Source of the DNA: Acidimicrobiia bacterium
GTDB lineage: Bacteria; Actinomycetota; Acidimicrobiia; IMCC26256; PALSA-555
Direction of reading: 5' to 3'
Length of the DNA stretch: 64,000 bases
NCBI GenBank assembly: GCA_040881685.1
Contig: JBBECS010000036.1
Span: 1-64,000 of the forward strand
Shown: positions 8,192 through 18,791 of the stretch, one piece after another
Layout: each line of letters begins with the position of its first letter
How positions within the stretch are numbered: position 1 is the stretch's first letter
The notes under the pieces: generated by a model
Told to the model about the DNA's origin: nothing
Seen by the model: the letters and a program-made list of their open reading frames with translations, nothing else
Database searches by the model: none
Position numbers and translations under genes: made by a program

Positions 8192-9331
8192 GTGCAGTTC
8201 TCGATGATCTTCGAAGCCCAGATGGCTGACCCGAGTGCGGCCAACGAGCGCCGGGTCCTTGCCGACTGCGTCGAGCAAGCGGTGTTCGCCGAGGAGATGG
8301 GCTTCGACCGCGTGTGGGCCGTCGAGCATCACTGCCTGCGGTGGTACGCGCACATGAGTGCGCCCGAGATCTTCCTCACATGGGTGGCGGCACGGACCTC
8401 ACGCATCCGCGTCGGTCACGGCGTGGTGTGCATGCCCTTCAACTACAACCATCCGGTGCGCGTCGCCGAGCGAGTCGCGATGCTCGACTCGCTCTCAGGC
8501 GGCCGTCTCGACCTCGGCGCCGGGCGAGGCGCGACGCTCCAAGAGATGTCCGCGATGGGTGTGGATCCCGACCGCACGTATGCCGAGGTCGAAGAGGCGC
8601 TGCGCATGATCGGGTCGATGTGGCGCGGCAAGGACGGCGAGGAAGACTTCGAGTGGCACGGCGAGTTGTTGCAGGTTTCGCCGCATCCGATCCTGCCGCG
8701 CCCGGTACAGCTGCCGCACCCGCCGCTGTACCTCGCATGCACGAAGAACGAAACGGTTGGTCTCGCGGCGGAGTACGGCATCGGTGCGTTGGTGCTCGGC
8801 TTCTCCGGACCCGAGGATGTCGCGAGCTTGCGCACGATCTACGACGACGGGATAGCCGCCCGTTCCAAGAAGCGGTTCGTGTCGACGGAGGTCAACGACC
8901 ACTTCTCGGCGTTGTGCCCGACGATCGTGCTCGACGACAAGGACCACGCGTTCCAGATCGGCGCGCGCGGTCAGCGGTTCTTCGCCGAGGCGATCGCGCA
9001 CTGGTACGGCGGCGGCCCGCCCCCGAATCCCGGTGATGAGGACGCCGACCAACGCGCAGAGATCGAGCACGCGGCCGAGCGCATGGTTGCCCACCTGCAC
9101 GAAGCCAAGATCCCCGTCGGGCCGAACAGCACGTTCACGTTCAACCTCGTGGAGCACGCGTACGGCGATTGGCGCGACGCGATCGCCTATGCCGAGCGTC
9201 TTCAGGACGCCGGCGCCGACGAGATCATGTGCCTCATCCAGATGGGCACGGTGCCGCACGCGGCGTGCATGGAGACCATCCGCCAGTGGGGTGAGAAGGT
9301 CATCCCCCATTTCCGCAAGAAGGGGAGCTGA
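8192..9331 (+). CDS. LLM-class flavin/F420-dependent monooxygenase
   Basis: A 379-aa bacterial-luciferase-like TIM-barrel protein. Seen features are MIFEAQMADPS at the N-terminus, GFDRVWAVEHHCLRWYAHMSAPEIFLTWVAARTSRIRVGHGVVCMPF, and the LSGGRLDLGAGRGA loop typical of LLM proteins. The family uses FMNH2 or F420 and oxidises small organics or CoA-linked and terpene-like substrates. The start is GTG 8192 with a clear purine-rich RBS (GAGGGGGAG at 8181). The substrate is unknown. Confidence 0.82.
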   Translation: MQFSMIFEAQMADPSAANERRVLADCVEQAVFAEEMGFDRVWAVEHHCLRWYAHMSAPEIFLTWVAARTSRIRVGHGVVCMPFNYNHPVRVAERVAMLDSLSGGRLDLGAGRGATLQEMSAMGVDPDRTYAEVEEALRMIGSMWRGKDGEEDFEWHGELLQVSPHPILPRPVQLPHPPLYLACTKNETVGLAAEYGIGALVLGFSGPEDVASLRTIYDDGIAARSKKRFVSTEVNDHFSALCPTIVLDDKDHAFQIGARGQRFFAEAIAHWYGGGPPPNPGDEDADQRAEIEHAAERMVAHLHEAKIPVGPNSTFTFNLVEHAYGDWRDAIAYAERLQDAGADEIMCLIQMGTVPHAACMETIRQWGEKVIPHFRKKGS

Positions 9332-9352
9332 CCAACCCAAGGCGGTGCTCTG

Positions 9353-9994
9353 TCAGGTGCTCGTGTCGTCGATGGTGAACGAGAGCTGCTTGGTCGCCTC
9401 CGGCCCGTTCGGTCCCTTGGCCGTGACCTTGAAGGTGTGCGTCTGGTCCGAACAGTCGTAGTTGAACGACTGCGACCCATTTCCTCCCCCATAGCTCTGG
9501 TAGAGGCCGGGCCCGTCCACGGCGAGATCGACAGAAGACGTGTTCTGCGTCTGCCAGGACACGGTGAAGTTGATGCCAGGGATCGATGTCGACACATCCG
9601 GCGCGGGCGATGTGCACGTGTACGGGGAGTTCTTGTTGCCACTGAAGGTGATTGAGGGGTCGTCGCTGGGTTGACCACCACCACCACTACCACCACCACC
9701 CGGTGTGGTGGCCCCGAGCGTCGTGGACGTCGAGCTGCTGGTCGACGTGGACGAGCTGGTCGATGTGCTGTCGGCCTCCTTCTTGTCGTCGCCGCCACCA
9801 CTGGCGACCGCGATCCCGGCGCCGACGATCACGCCGACGAACAAGAGGGCGAGCGGGATGAGCCACCACTTGCGGCCCTCACCCGAGTCGTCGGGACCAT
9901 TCCCACCGCTGTCCCCGGTGGGCGGACCACCGCCGGCCATGGTCTGATCGCTCCCGCCGCCGGCCATGGTCTCATCTGTCCCGCTCATCTCCAC
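9353..9994 (-). CDS. Single-pass membrane protein with exported Ig-like domain
   Basis: A 213-aa protein. Its Gly-rich cytoplasmic N-terminus has a near-repeat (ETMAGGG, then QTMAGGG), followed by a charged stop (GEGRKWW), a transmembrane helix (LIPLALLFVGVIVGAGIAVA, about residues 44-63), a Ser/Thr-rich linker (STSTSSSTSTSSSTSTT) with poly-Gly, and a beta-rich exported domain with two Cys (SPYTCTSP and FNYDCSDQ). The exported domain resembles Ig-like surface domains of actinobacteria. No function is assigned. It stands alone between convergent and same-strand neighbours. Confidence 0.7.
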   Translation of the reverse strand: MEMSGTDETMAGGGSDQTMAGGGPPTGDSGGNGPDDSGEGRKWWLIPLALLFVGVIVGAGIAVASGGGDDKKEADSTSTSSSTSTSSSTSTTLGATTPGGGGSGGGGQPSDDPSITFSGNKNSPYTCTSPAPDVSTSIPGINFTVSWQTQNTSSVDLAVDGPGLYQSYGGGNGSQSFNYDCSDQTHTFKVTAKGPNGPEATKQLSFTIDDTST

Positions 9995-10051
9995 CCCTCT
10001 CGACGCGCGGAGGCTACCTTCGCCGGTCCTGACGCACTCGGGACCCTCCGC

Positions 10052-12280
<2,229 letters not shown>

Positions 12281-12284
12281 GCGC

Positions 12285-13118
12285 GTGGCCTATCACGAGC
12301 TCACCGTGATCGGCGTCGAAGTCGAACGCGGTGTTGCGTGGGCCACCATCGATCACCCGCCGATGAACCTCTGGGACCGGGCGTTCACCGGTGATCTCGT
12401 GCGCCTCATCGGTGACTTCGAGGCCGATGTCGACGCACGGGTCCTCGTGTTGGCCAGCGCCGACCGCGACTACTTCATCGCGCATGCCGACGTGCAGATG
12501 ATCCGGGACATGCCTTCGGACGTGCAGGGCACGCCCGGCGAGCCCGCCCCGGTGAACCTCTTGCTGGAGCGGTTCCGACTGATGCCCAAGGTGTCGATCG
12601 CCGCGATCGGCGGCATCGCGCGAGGCGGCGGTTCGGAGATCGCGCTGGCCTGCGACCTCCGGTTCGCGACCCGTTCCGCCCGGCTCGGCCAGCCGGAAGT
12701 CGCACTCGGGATCATCCCTGGTGCAGGCGGCACACAGCGCCTCACGCGCCTCGTCGGCCGGGCGCGTGCACTCGAGATCATCCTCGGGTGTGCGGATGTA
12801 ACCGGCGAAGAGGCGGCCACGATCGGTTACGTGAACCGCGTCGTCGACGACGAACAGCTCGACTCGGTCGTACGTGACGTCGCCGTTCGCATCGCGGCCA
12901 TGCCACCCGATGCGGTGGCGTCAGCGAAGGAAGCCGTGAACGCGGTGTCCGGCGACTTCAATGCTGGGTTCGCCGTCGAAGCCGAGCAGTTCCGTGCCGC
13001 GATGTCGGACGACGCGCGCGAGCGGATGGGCCGCTTTCTCGACGCGGGTGGACAGACCCGCGAGGGCGAACTCGATCTCGACGAAGTGCTCGAGCGGCTC
13101 GCTCCACCGAACAGGTGA
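12285..13118 (+). CDS. Enoyl-CoA hydratase/isomerase
   Basis: A 277-aa crotonase-family protein. Both canonical regions are present: IGGIARGGGSEIALACDLRFA (oxyanion hole, first Glu) and LGQPEVALGIIPGAGGTQRLTRLVGRARALEI (second Glu region, as in true hydratases), so hydration of an enoyl-CoA is likely. The start is GTG 12285, 4 bp after the SDR stop. The pair could hydrate and then oxidise a beta-hydroxyacyl-CoA. Confidence 0.83.
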   Translation: MAYHELTVIGVEVERGVAWATIDHPPMNLWDRAFTGDLVRLIGDFEADVDARVLVLASADRDYFIAHADVQMIRDMPSDVQGTPGEPAPVNLLLERFRLMPKVSIAAIGGIARGGGSEIALACDLRFATRSARLGQPEVALGIIPGAGGTQRLTRLVGRARALEIILGCADVTGEEAATIGYVNRVVDDEQLDSVVRDVAVRIAAMPPDAVASAKEAVNAVSGDFNAGFAVEAEQFRAAMSDDARERMGRFLDAGGQTREGELDLDEVLERLAPPNR

Positions 13119-13155
13119 CGTTGGAGCCGGAGAGAGCAGCTGGCATGTCGCATGG

Positions 13156-13575
13156 TCAGGCTGGCGCCTCGACCGCGCGGAACAGCGGCAGATAGAGCCC
13201 CGGCTCGACCTCGGTGATCGTGGCTTCGACGAGCATTCCGACGGTGACTTCGTCAGGGCGAAGGTCGACGACGTTGCTGACCATGAACACGCCTTCGTCG
13301 AGTCGTACGACGACTGCGCAATACGGCGTTCGTGATGCGAACGCCGGCAGCGTCGGTGGATGGATCACGGTACGTGTCCACACCTCGCCACGTCCCGAGA
13401 TCGGAACCCACTCCACCGCGAGCGATCCGCACGCAGCACAAAGTGGGCGGGGCGGATGCCGGTGTGCTCCACAGTCGGAACAGCGCTGGATGCGCAGCTG
13501 ACGGTCGGCGACGTAAGACCAGAAGCGCGCATCCTCGGCACCGGCCGGATCCGGGCGCGGGATCGGCGGGCTCAA
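13156..13575 (-). CDS. DUF35 zinc-ribbon/OB-fold protein, aldolase partner 2
   Basis: A 139-aa stand-alone DUF35 protein. The N-terminal helix is followed by the rubredoxin-like zinc ribbon CSDCG...CAACG (about residues 33-49) and an OB fold (GRGEVWTRTVIH, GVFMVSNVVDL). Such proteins bind SCP2-thiolase-fold aldolases, as in the Ltp2-ChsH2 complex. Here the gene follows the aldolase gene and overlaps it by 4 bp (ATGA), the reverse order to the pair at 34845-36612. Confidence 0.85.
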   Translation of the reverse strand: MSPPIPRPDPAGAEDARFWSYVADRQLRIQRCSDCGAHRHPPRPLCAACGSLAVEWVPISGRGEVWTRTVIHPPTLPAFASRTPYCAVVVRLDEGVFMVSNVVDLRPDEVTVGMLVEATITEVEPGLYLPLFRAVEAPA

Positions 13576-14753
13576 CGGTCGACCCCGAGCAGCACCGCGC
13601 CGGATGGGTCACTGATCGCGCCGCAAACGAACGCGACCTCGGCGTCGGCCACTTGGTTCACGGCGGTGCCGCGCACCTGACGCACGGCTTCGGGTAGATG
13701 GTTCATGCCGTGGACGAACGCCTCCGCCGTCGAACCTCCGTGGGTGTTCACCGGCAGGGCGCCGTCGGGCCATCGCGTGGCGCCGCTCTCGATGAAGGGC
13801 CCTCCCGCGCCGCGCTCACAGAACCCGTACTGCTCGAGTGCAAGCGGCACTGCGACGGTGAAGGGTTCGACGATCATCGCGACGTCGACGTCAGCGGGGG
13901 CGACGCCAGCTTCGGTGAAGAGTCGTCGGCTCGCGGTCACGGCGCCGCCCTCGCGCTCACCGAATGCGGCCGTCGTGCCGAAGAAGTCACAGAGCTGCAC
14001 ATGGATCGGTGCGCCGTACTGCACCTGCGAGAGCACCCGGACCGCTGGTCGCTGGAGATCGCGGGCGCGTTCGAGTGAAGTGACGATTACCGCCGCCGCG
14101 CCGTCATTCTCGAGCGAGCAGTCGAAGAGCCGGATCGGCTCGGCGATCGGCCGCGATGCCTGCCAGTCCTCGAGCGTGATCGGGTCGCGCATGATCGCGT
14201 CGGGGTTGCGGCTCGCATGGAAGCGCTGCGCCACCGCCTGCATGCCGAAGTGCTCCGGACGCGTGCCGTACACGTGCATGTGTCGACTCGCGATCAACGC
14301 AAACTCGTGCGCCGGTGCGGCGATGCCAAAGGGGTAGTGCCACTGGCGCGCGTCCGAGACGCGGTCGCCTCCCTTCGCCCACGGGCGACCGCCTTGGTTC
14401 GGATCACTCCCATACGAAGCTGACTTCGAGCGGTTCCGTGCACGGAACGCGACGACGCACTCTGCAGCGCCCTGGGCAACCGCGAGCGCCGCGAGCCCCA
14501 GCAGCGATGCCGCGCCGCCGCCGCCAGATGGCGTCCGGGCCATGAGGCGCAGCTCGGGGATGCCGAGCGCGGTCATGAGATCGAGCTCGGCGACCTGTTC
14601 GACGTGGTAGCTGACGAAGCCGTCGATCGCCGCGACGGGAAGCCCGGCATCGAGGCAGGCAGCCCGGATGGCCTCGCACGCGAGATCGAGCTCGCTCCGT
14701 CCCATGTTCTTTGCGTACGTGGTCTGGCCGATCCCGGCGACGGCGGCGTTCAT
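13572..14753 (-). CDS. Ltp2-like acyl-CoA aldolase/thiolase-fold protein 2
   Basis: A 393-aa SCP-x/thiolase superfamily protein. The region equivalent to the thiolase nucleophile reads SGGGGAASLLGLAALAV with no Cys, and the C-terminal loop is PVNTHGGSTAEAFVHGMNHL, so it is more likely a retro-aldolase than a thiolase. It forms a two-gene unit with the DUF35 gene at 13156-13575. It is divergent from the alcohol dehydrogenase at 14827, with a short palindrome between them. The substrate is unknown; a CoA-linked branched or ring-attached side chain is a reasonable inference. Confidence 0.8.
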   Translation of the reverse strand: MNAAVAGIGQTTYAKNMGRSELDLACEAIRAACLDAGLPVAAIDGFVSYHVEQVAELDLMTALGIPELRLMARTPSGGGGAASLLGLAALAVAQGAAECVVAFRARNRSKSASYGSDPNQGGRPWAKGGDRVSDARQWHYPFGIAAPAHEFALIASRHMHVYGTRPEHFGMQAVAQRFHASRNPDAIMRDPITLEDWQASRPIAEPIRLFDCSLENDGAAAVIVTSLERARDLQRPAVRVLSQVQYGAPIHVQLCDFFGTTAAFGEREGGAVTASRRLFTEAGVAPADVDVAMIVEPFTVAVPLALEQYGFCERGAGGPFIESGATRWPDGALPVNTHGGSTAEAFVHGMNHLPEAVRQVRGTAVNQVADAEVAFVCGAISDPSGAVLLGVDR

Positions 14754-14774
14754 CGACGGCTTCCTAACACCGAA

Positions 14775-14790
14775 CTGACGGCGGCGTCAG
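14775..14790. promoter_or_regulatory. Inverted repeat in divergent promoter region
   Basis: CTGACG, four bases, CGTCAG: a perfect 6-bp inverted repeat centred between the start of the aldolase gene (14753, minus) and the alcohol dehydrogenase gene (14827, plus). Size and placement fit a dimeric repressor operator serving both directions. No second copy was found. Confidence 0.4.
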
Positions 14791-14826
14791 GCCGATGGGA
14801 GACTCACGCCGAACGAGGGGGAGTGC

Positions 14827-15912
14827 GTGAGGGCCGCGGTGCTGCGCGAGGTCGGCGGGAAGATGCCCGTCGAGGAGATCGAGCTGCGCGCGCTCGCGGC
14901 GCACGAAGTGCGAATCAGCGTCTCCGCGTGCGGTGTGTGCCACTCCGATCTGTCGGTGCAACAGGGCGTGATGCCGGTGGCGCTGCCATCGGTGCTCGGG
15001 CACGAAGGTACGGGCACCGTGGTCGAGGTCGGGAGCGCCGTGAGCAACGTCGTGGCGGGCGACCACGTGATCATGGCGCCGATCGCCGCATGTCGCACCT
15101 GCTTCCACTGCTTGCGTGGTGAGCCGACGCTCTGCGACCAGGGCTTTCAGCACATGTTCCTGTCTCACGCGCGTGCAGGTGACGAGCAGATCCATCCCGG
15201 CCTTGGCCCCGCGGCGTTCGCCGACGAGACGATCGTTCCGGCGACGTCAGTCGTCCCGCTCGATCCTTCGTTCCCGATCGAGATCGCGGCGCTCATCGGA
15301 TGCGGCGTGGTGACCGGCGTCGGATCGGTCGTGAACTCGGCGAAGGTCGAGGCCGGTGCGACGGTCGCGGTCATTGGCTGTGGCGGTGTCGGCCTCGCCG
15401 CGATCCAGGCGGCGCGGATGTCCGGCGCCTCACAGATCATCGCGGTCGACCGCATCGCCGAGCGGCTGGAGCATGCCTGTGGCAACGGCGCCACCGAGAC
15501 GGTCGACGCCAGCAGCGGCGATCCGATCGCAGGCGTGCGCGAGCTCACGGACGGCCGAGGAGTCGATTACTCGTTCGAGGTCGTCGGACTGTCGGCAACG
15601 ATCCGCCAGGCGTACGAGATGGCGCGTCGGGGCGGCACGGTGACCGTGGTCGGTGCCGGGGCGTTTGACGACATGGTCTCGATCTCCGCGGCGAATCTCA
15701 TGGTGGACGCCCGCACGATTCGCGGATGCGTGTTCGGATCGACGGACCCGTTGCGGGACTTCCCGCGACTCGTCCGTTGGCAAGAGCGAGGCTTGCTCGA
15801 CCTCGAGCGCCTTGTGACGCGACGAATCGGACTGGACGACATCGACGAGGCGTTCGACGAGATGCTCGACGGCAAGGGTGCACGCAGCGTGGTGGTACTC
15901 GGGTCGAGATGA
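14827..15912 (+). CDS. Zinc-dependent alcohol dehydrogenase (MDR family)
   Basis: A 361-aa medium-chain dehydrogenase. Catalytic zinc ligands are in CGVCHSD and GHEGTG, the structural zinc site is CRTCFHCLRGEPTLC (C-x2-C-x2-C-x7-C), and the Rossmann motif is VIGCGGVGLAAIQAA followed by an Asp (AVDR), which favours NAD. It is similar in layout to the mycothiol/NDMA-type alcohol dehydrogenases of actinobacteria. It leads a four-gene operon (ADH, SDR, P450, SDR) in which each stop overlaps the next start, so it likely oxidises an alcohol made or used by the P450. Confidence 0.85.
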   Translation: MRAAVLREVGGKMPVEEIELRALAAHEVRISVSACGVCHSDLSVQQGVMPVALPSVLGHEGTGTVVEVGSAVSNVVAGDHVIMAPIAACRTCFHCLRGEPTLCDQGFQHMFLSHARAGDEQIHPGLGPAAFADETIVPATSVVPLDPSFPIEIAALIGCGVVTGVGSVVNSAKVEAGATVAVIGCGGVGLAAIQAARMSGASQIIAVDRIAERLEHACGNGATETVDASSGDPIAGVRELTDGRGVDYSFEVVGLSATIRQAYEMARRGGTVTVVGAGAFDDMVSISAANLMVDARTIRGCVFGSTDPLRDFPRLVRWQERGLLDLERLVTRRIGLDDIDEAFDEMLDGKGARSVVVLGSR

Positions 15913-16703
15913 CGGCCATGGCGCCAACCGTGGACTGGGGCGCGCTGCTCGATGGACGGGTTGCCGTCATCACGGGCGCCGGCTCAGGGCAGGGACGCGC
16001 CGCGGCCTTGCTGTTCGGAGCACACGGTGCCCATGTGGTCGTTGCCGACTTCGACGACGTCGGCGCCGCCGAGACGATCGAGCTGCTGCGAACGCAGGGG
16101 AGCGACTCCGCCGCGGTGCACGCCGACGTGTCTCGATCGACCGAATGCGACGCGATGGTGCGATCGGCGCTCGAGACCTATGGCTGCATCGACGTGCTCT
16201 ACAACAACGCGGCACTCCAGATGTCAGGTCGGCTCACGGACTGCGCCGAGGACGACTGGGACCGGACCATCGCGACGAACCTTTCCGCGATCTTCTACGC
16301 CTGCCGTGCCGCCATCCCGCACATGCTCGCGGGCGACGGCGGCAGCATCATCAACACTGCCTCCGTCATGGGGTACATCGGCGCGCCAGGGTACGCGGCG
16401 TATGGGCCGTCGAAGGCCGGCCTCGTCACGCTCACCCGTCAGATCGCGGTCGAGTACGGACCGAGGGTCCGGGCAAACATCATCGCCCCGGGCGGAATCG
16501 AGACTCCCCGCTTCCGCAAGGCGCATGCCGACGAACCCGACTACGAGGGCTACGTCGCCGGCCTCACGCGGCACAACCCGGCGCGCCGCTTGGGTCAGCC
16601 CGAGGACGTTGCTCGCATCGCGCTTTTCCTGGCGAGCGACGCCAGCGCCTACATTTCGGGCGCAGTGATCCCGGCCGACGGCGGATTGGCGGCGATGCGA
16701 TGA
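15909..16703 (+). CDS. Short-chain dehydrogenase/reductase
   Basis: A 264-aa classical SDR with TGAGSGQGRAAA (coenzyme loop), Asp after beta-2 (VADFDD, NAD-preferring), YNNAALQ, Ser (TASVMG), YAAYGPSKAG (YxxxK) and the C-terminal SGAVIPADGGLAAM. It is the second gene of the P450 operon: its ATG overlaps the ADH stop and its stop overlaps the P450 ATG. Confidence 0.85.
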   Translation: MTAMAPTVDWGALLDGRVAVITGAGSGQGRAAALLFGAHGAHVVVADFDDVGAAETIELLRTQGSDSAAVHADVSRSTECDAMVRSALETYGCIDVLYNNAALQMSGRLTDCAEDDWDRTIATNLSAIFYACRAAIPHMLAGDGGSIINTASVMGYIGAPGYAAYGPSKAGLVTLTRQIAVEYGPRVRANIIAPGGIETPRFRKAHADEPDYEGYVAGLTRHNPARRLGQPEDVARIALFLASDASAYISGAVIPADGGLAAMR

Positions 16704-17971
16704 CCGAGATCCTCGACCACGACTACTTCGGCAACGACCCGGATCTGATCCGCGATCCGGCGCCATGGTTCGAGGCGGCTCGCGAGCACGGGCCGGTTTG
16801 GCAAGAGCCGTTCCAGGGCGTGTTCATCGTGACGGGTCACGAGGAGTACATCCAAGTGGCCAGCGATACGGAGAACTTCTCCAACCTGGTTGTGTCGTTC
16901 GGTCCGTTCACCGGCGTGACGTTCGAAGCTGAAGGCAAAGAAGACATCTCGGAGCTGCTCGAAGAACGACGAGCGCAGATCCCGCTCAACAACATGCTGA
17001 TCACGTTCGATCCGCCGAAGCACACCGATCACCGAGCGCTCCTGCGCCGGCTTCTCACCCCACGACGTGTCGCCGAGAATGAGGAGTTCATGCTGCGCTG
17101 TGCGCACGAGCTGATCGATGCGTTCGTCGACGACGGCAAGGTGGAGTTCAATCGCCAGTTCGCCGGGCCGTACACCTTGCTGGTGGTGGCCGACCTGCTC
17201 GGCGTGCCCGACGAAGACAAGCCCGAACTGCTCTCGTACTTCCAGCGCGGTCAGGGGCAGGGAGTGAGCGGTCGGTCGTTGGAAGAGGAGATCGCAGAGC
17301 ACGGTGGCGGGCTCGTCGACCACATCGCTCACATGTTCGAGCGCTACGTGCACGAGCGCCGGGCCGATCCCCGCGATGACATCGTCACTGCGATCGCCAC
17401 CACGACGTTTCCCGACGGGTCACTCCCGTCGGTTGAGGATCTCGTCTCGCTCGCCTACATGTTGACGGCCGCCGGGCAGGAGACCACGGCCAAGTTCCTA
17501 TGCTCGGCCATGTGCCATCTCATTCACGACCCCGACCTCATGAAGCGGCTCCGCGGTGATCGCACCGCGGTCCCCAACTTCGTCGAGGAGGGATTGCGGA
17601 TGCTGAGCCCAGTGAAGGGGAGCTTTCGCATCGCGCGCCGCACAGTGCAGCTCGGTGGCACCAACGTGCCAGCCGGGTCGATTCTCATGATCAGCAACAG
17701 CGCGGCCAACCGCGATCCAGCGTGCTTCGCAGCGCCGCAGGAGTTCGACCCCGACCGCGAGGACCTGCGGTGGCATCTGGCGTTCGGTCACGGCGCGCAC
17801 TACTGCATCGGGGCATCGTTGGCGCGCTCGGAGTCGCGCACCGGCTTGGAGGCGCTGTTCGACCGGCTCGACGAAATCCGCCTCGCACCGGATGCCGACC
17901 TCAAGTACGTGTCGAGTCTCAATCTTCGTGGGTTGCGCTCGTTACCTCTCGAGTTCACCGCCGCGAAGTGA
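16700..17971 (+). CDS. Cytochrome P450
   Basis: A 423-aa soluble class I P450. I-helix acid-alcohol pair AAGQETT, K-helix ExxR in EEGLRM, and heme-binding loop HLAFGHGAHYCIGASLAR with the proximal Cys at about residue 369. It hydroxylates a hydrophobic substrate using a ferredoxin and reductase; none is encoded beside it, though a ferredoxin lies at 46513. The start ATG 16700 overlaps the preceding stop (ATGA). It does not carry the FGGTGAHYCIG loop I associate with CYP125, so I do not call it a cholesterol C26 hydroxylase. Its operon context suggests a hydroxylation followed by dehydrogenation of the new alcohol. Confidence 0.87.
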   Translation: MTEILDHDYFGNDPDLIRDPAPWFEAAREHGPVWQEPFQGVFIVTGHEEYIQVASDTENFSNLVVSFGPFTGVTFEAEGKEDISELLEERRAQIPLNNMLITFDPPKHTDHRALLRRLLTPRRVAENEEFMLRCAHELIDAFVDDGKVEFNRQFAGPYTLLVVADLLGVPDEDKPELLSYFQRGQGQGVSGRSLEEEIAEHGGGLVDHIAHMFERYVHERRADPRDDIVTAIATTTFPDGSLPSVEDLVSLAYMLTAAGQETTAKFLCSAMCHLIHDPDLMKRLRGDRTAVPNFVEEGLRMLSPVKGSFRIARRTVQLGGTNVPAGSILMISNSAANRDPACFAAPQEFDPDREDLRWHLAFGHGAHYCIGASLARSESRTGLEALFDRLDEIRLAPDADLKYVSSLNLRGLRSLPLEFTAAK

Positions 17972-18747
17972 ACGTCCTCGTCACCGGAGCGTCGTCGGGC
18001 ATCGGCGCTGCGCTTGTCCGCGCACTCGCAGCGCGTGGTGACACGGTCGGCCTGGTTGCCCGGCGGGAAGACCGGCTCGACGCCGTGCTCGCCGAGTGCC
18101 GCGCGTCGTCGCCAGAGTCACAGCGCTGGGTCGCTGATCTCGAAGACCTCGATCGGGCCGAGGCGGTGGCACGAGAGGCTTGGGACGCCTTCGGCGGACT
18201 CGATGTGCTCGTAAACAACGCGGCCATCCCGCAGGTGTGCCACGTCACGAAGCTCACTCGTGCGGAGATCGAGCGGCAAATGCGGGTGAACTACATGTCG
18301 CCGGTGTGCATCACGATGGCGCTCATCCCGCGCATGTTGAAGCAGGGGAGCGGCACGATCGTCAACGTCGGCAGCGTCGGTGGCCGACTGGGCATCGCAC
18401 GCGAGGCCGCGTACAGCGGAGCCAAGTTCGCCCTCACCGGCTGGAGCGAGGCGCTCGCGCTCGACCTCTGGGGCAGCGGCGTGAAGGTGAAGGTGGTCAC
18501 GCCCGGCGCGGTCGACACCGAGATCTGGACCCACCCCGACGTCGAGCCAACCGTCTATGACGGCCTGAAGTCACCGCCGGAAGAGGTCGCGGCCGAGATC
18601 GTCCCGTTCCTGACCGACGACCGCTTCGAGCTGTTCACCCCGGCCAGCCAGCACATGGACGCCATCGTGAAAGGCAAGTCCAACGATGTCGACGCCTTCC
18701 TCAAGGGCGTCGCCGACTGGGAAGCCCAAGAGCGCGCCAAGGGCTAG
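17968..18747 (+). CDS. Short-chain dehydrogenase/reductase
   Basis: A 259-aa SDR with TGASSGIGAALV, an Arg pair after beta-2 (VARREDR, NADP-preferring), VNNAAIP, Ser (VGSVGG) and YSGAKFA (YxxxK). The C-terminus is of the type with a membrane- or substrate-facing tail (SQHMDAIVKGKSND). It is the last gene of the ADH-SDR-P450-SDR operon, starting at GTG 17968 overlapping the P450 stop (GTGA). Confidence 0.83.
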   Translation: MNVLVTGASSGIGAALVRALAARGDTVGLVARREDRLDAVLAECRASSPESQRWVADLEDLDRAEAVAREAWDAFGGLDVLVNNAAIPQVCHVTKLTRAEIERQMRVNYMSPVCITMALIPRMLKQGSGTIVNVGSVGGRLGIAREAAYSGAKFALTGWSEALALDLWGSGVKVKVVTPGAVDTEIWTHPDVEPTVYDGLKSPPEEVAAEIVPFLTDDRFELFTPASQHMDAIVKGKSNDVDAFLKGVADWEAQERAKG

Positions 18748-18791
18748 CCGAGAGGCAACCGCGTGGCTCCGTGAGGCGTCGGGTAGTGGAC

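Noticed and set aside
9652-9861. His- and Thr-rich frames (strings of HHHH and TTTTT) opposite the Ig-like membrane protein
   Set aside because: They are reverse readings of the Gly/Ser/Thr linker codons of the minus-strand gene at 9353-9994, not a metal-binding protein.
16700-17971. CYP125-type cholesterol 26-hydroxylase
   Set aside because: The heme loop (HLAFGHGAHYCIG) and flanking sequence differ from CYP125, and the gene is in an operon with ADH and SDR genes, not with the igr-like genes.
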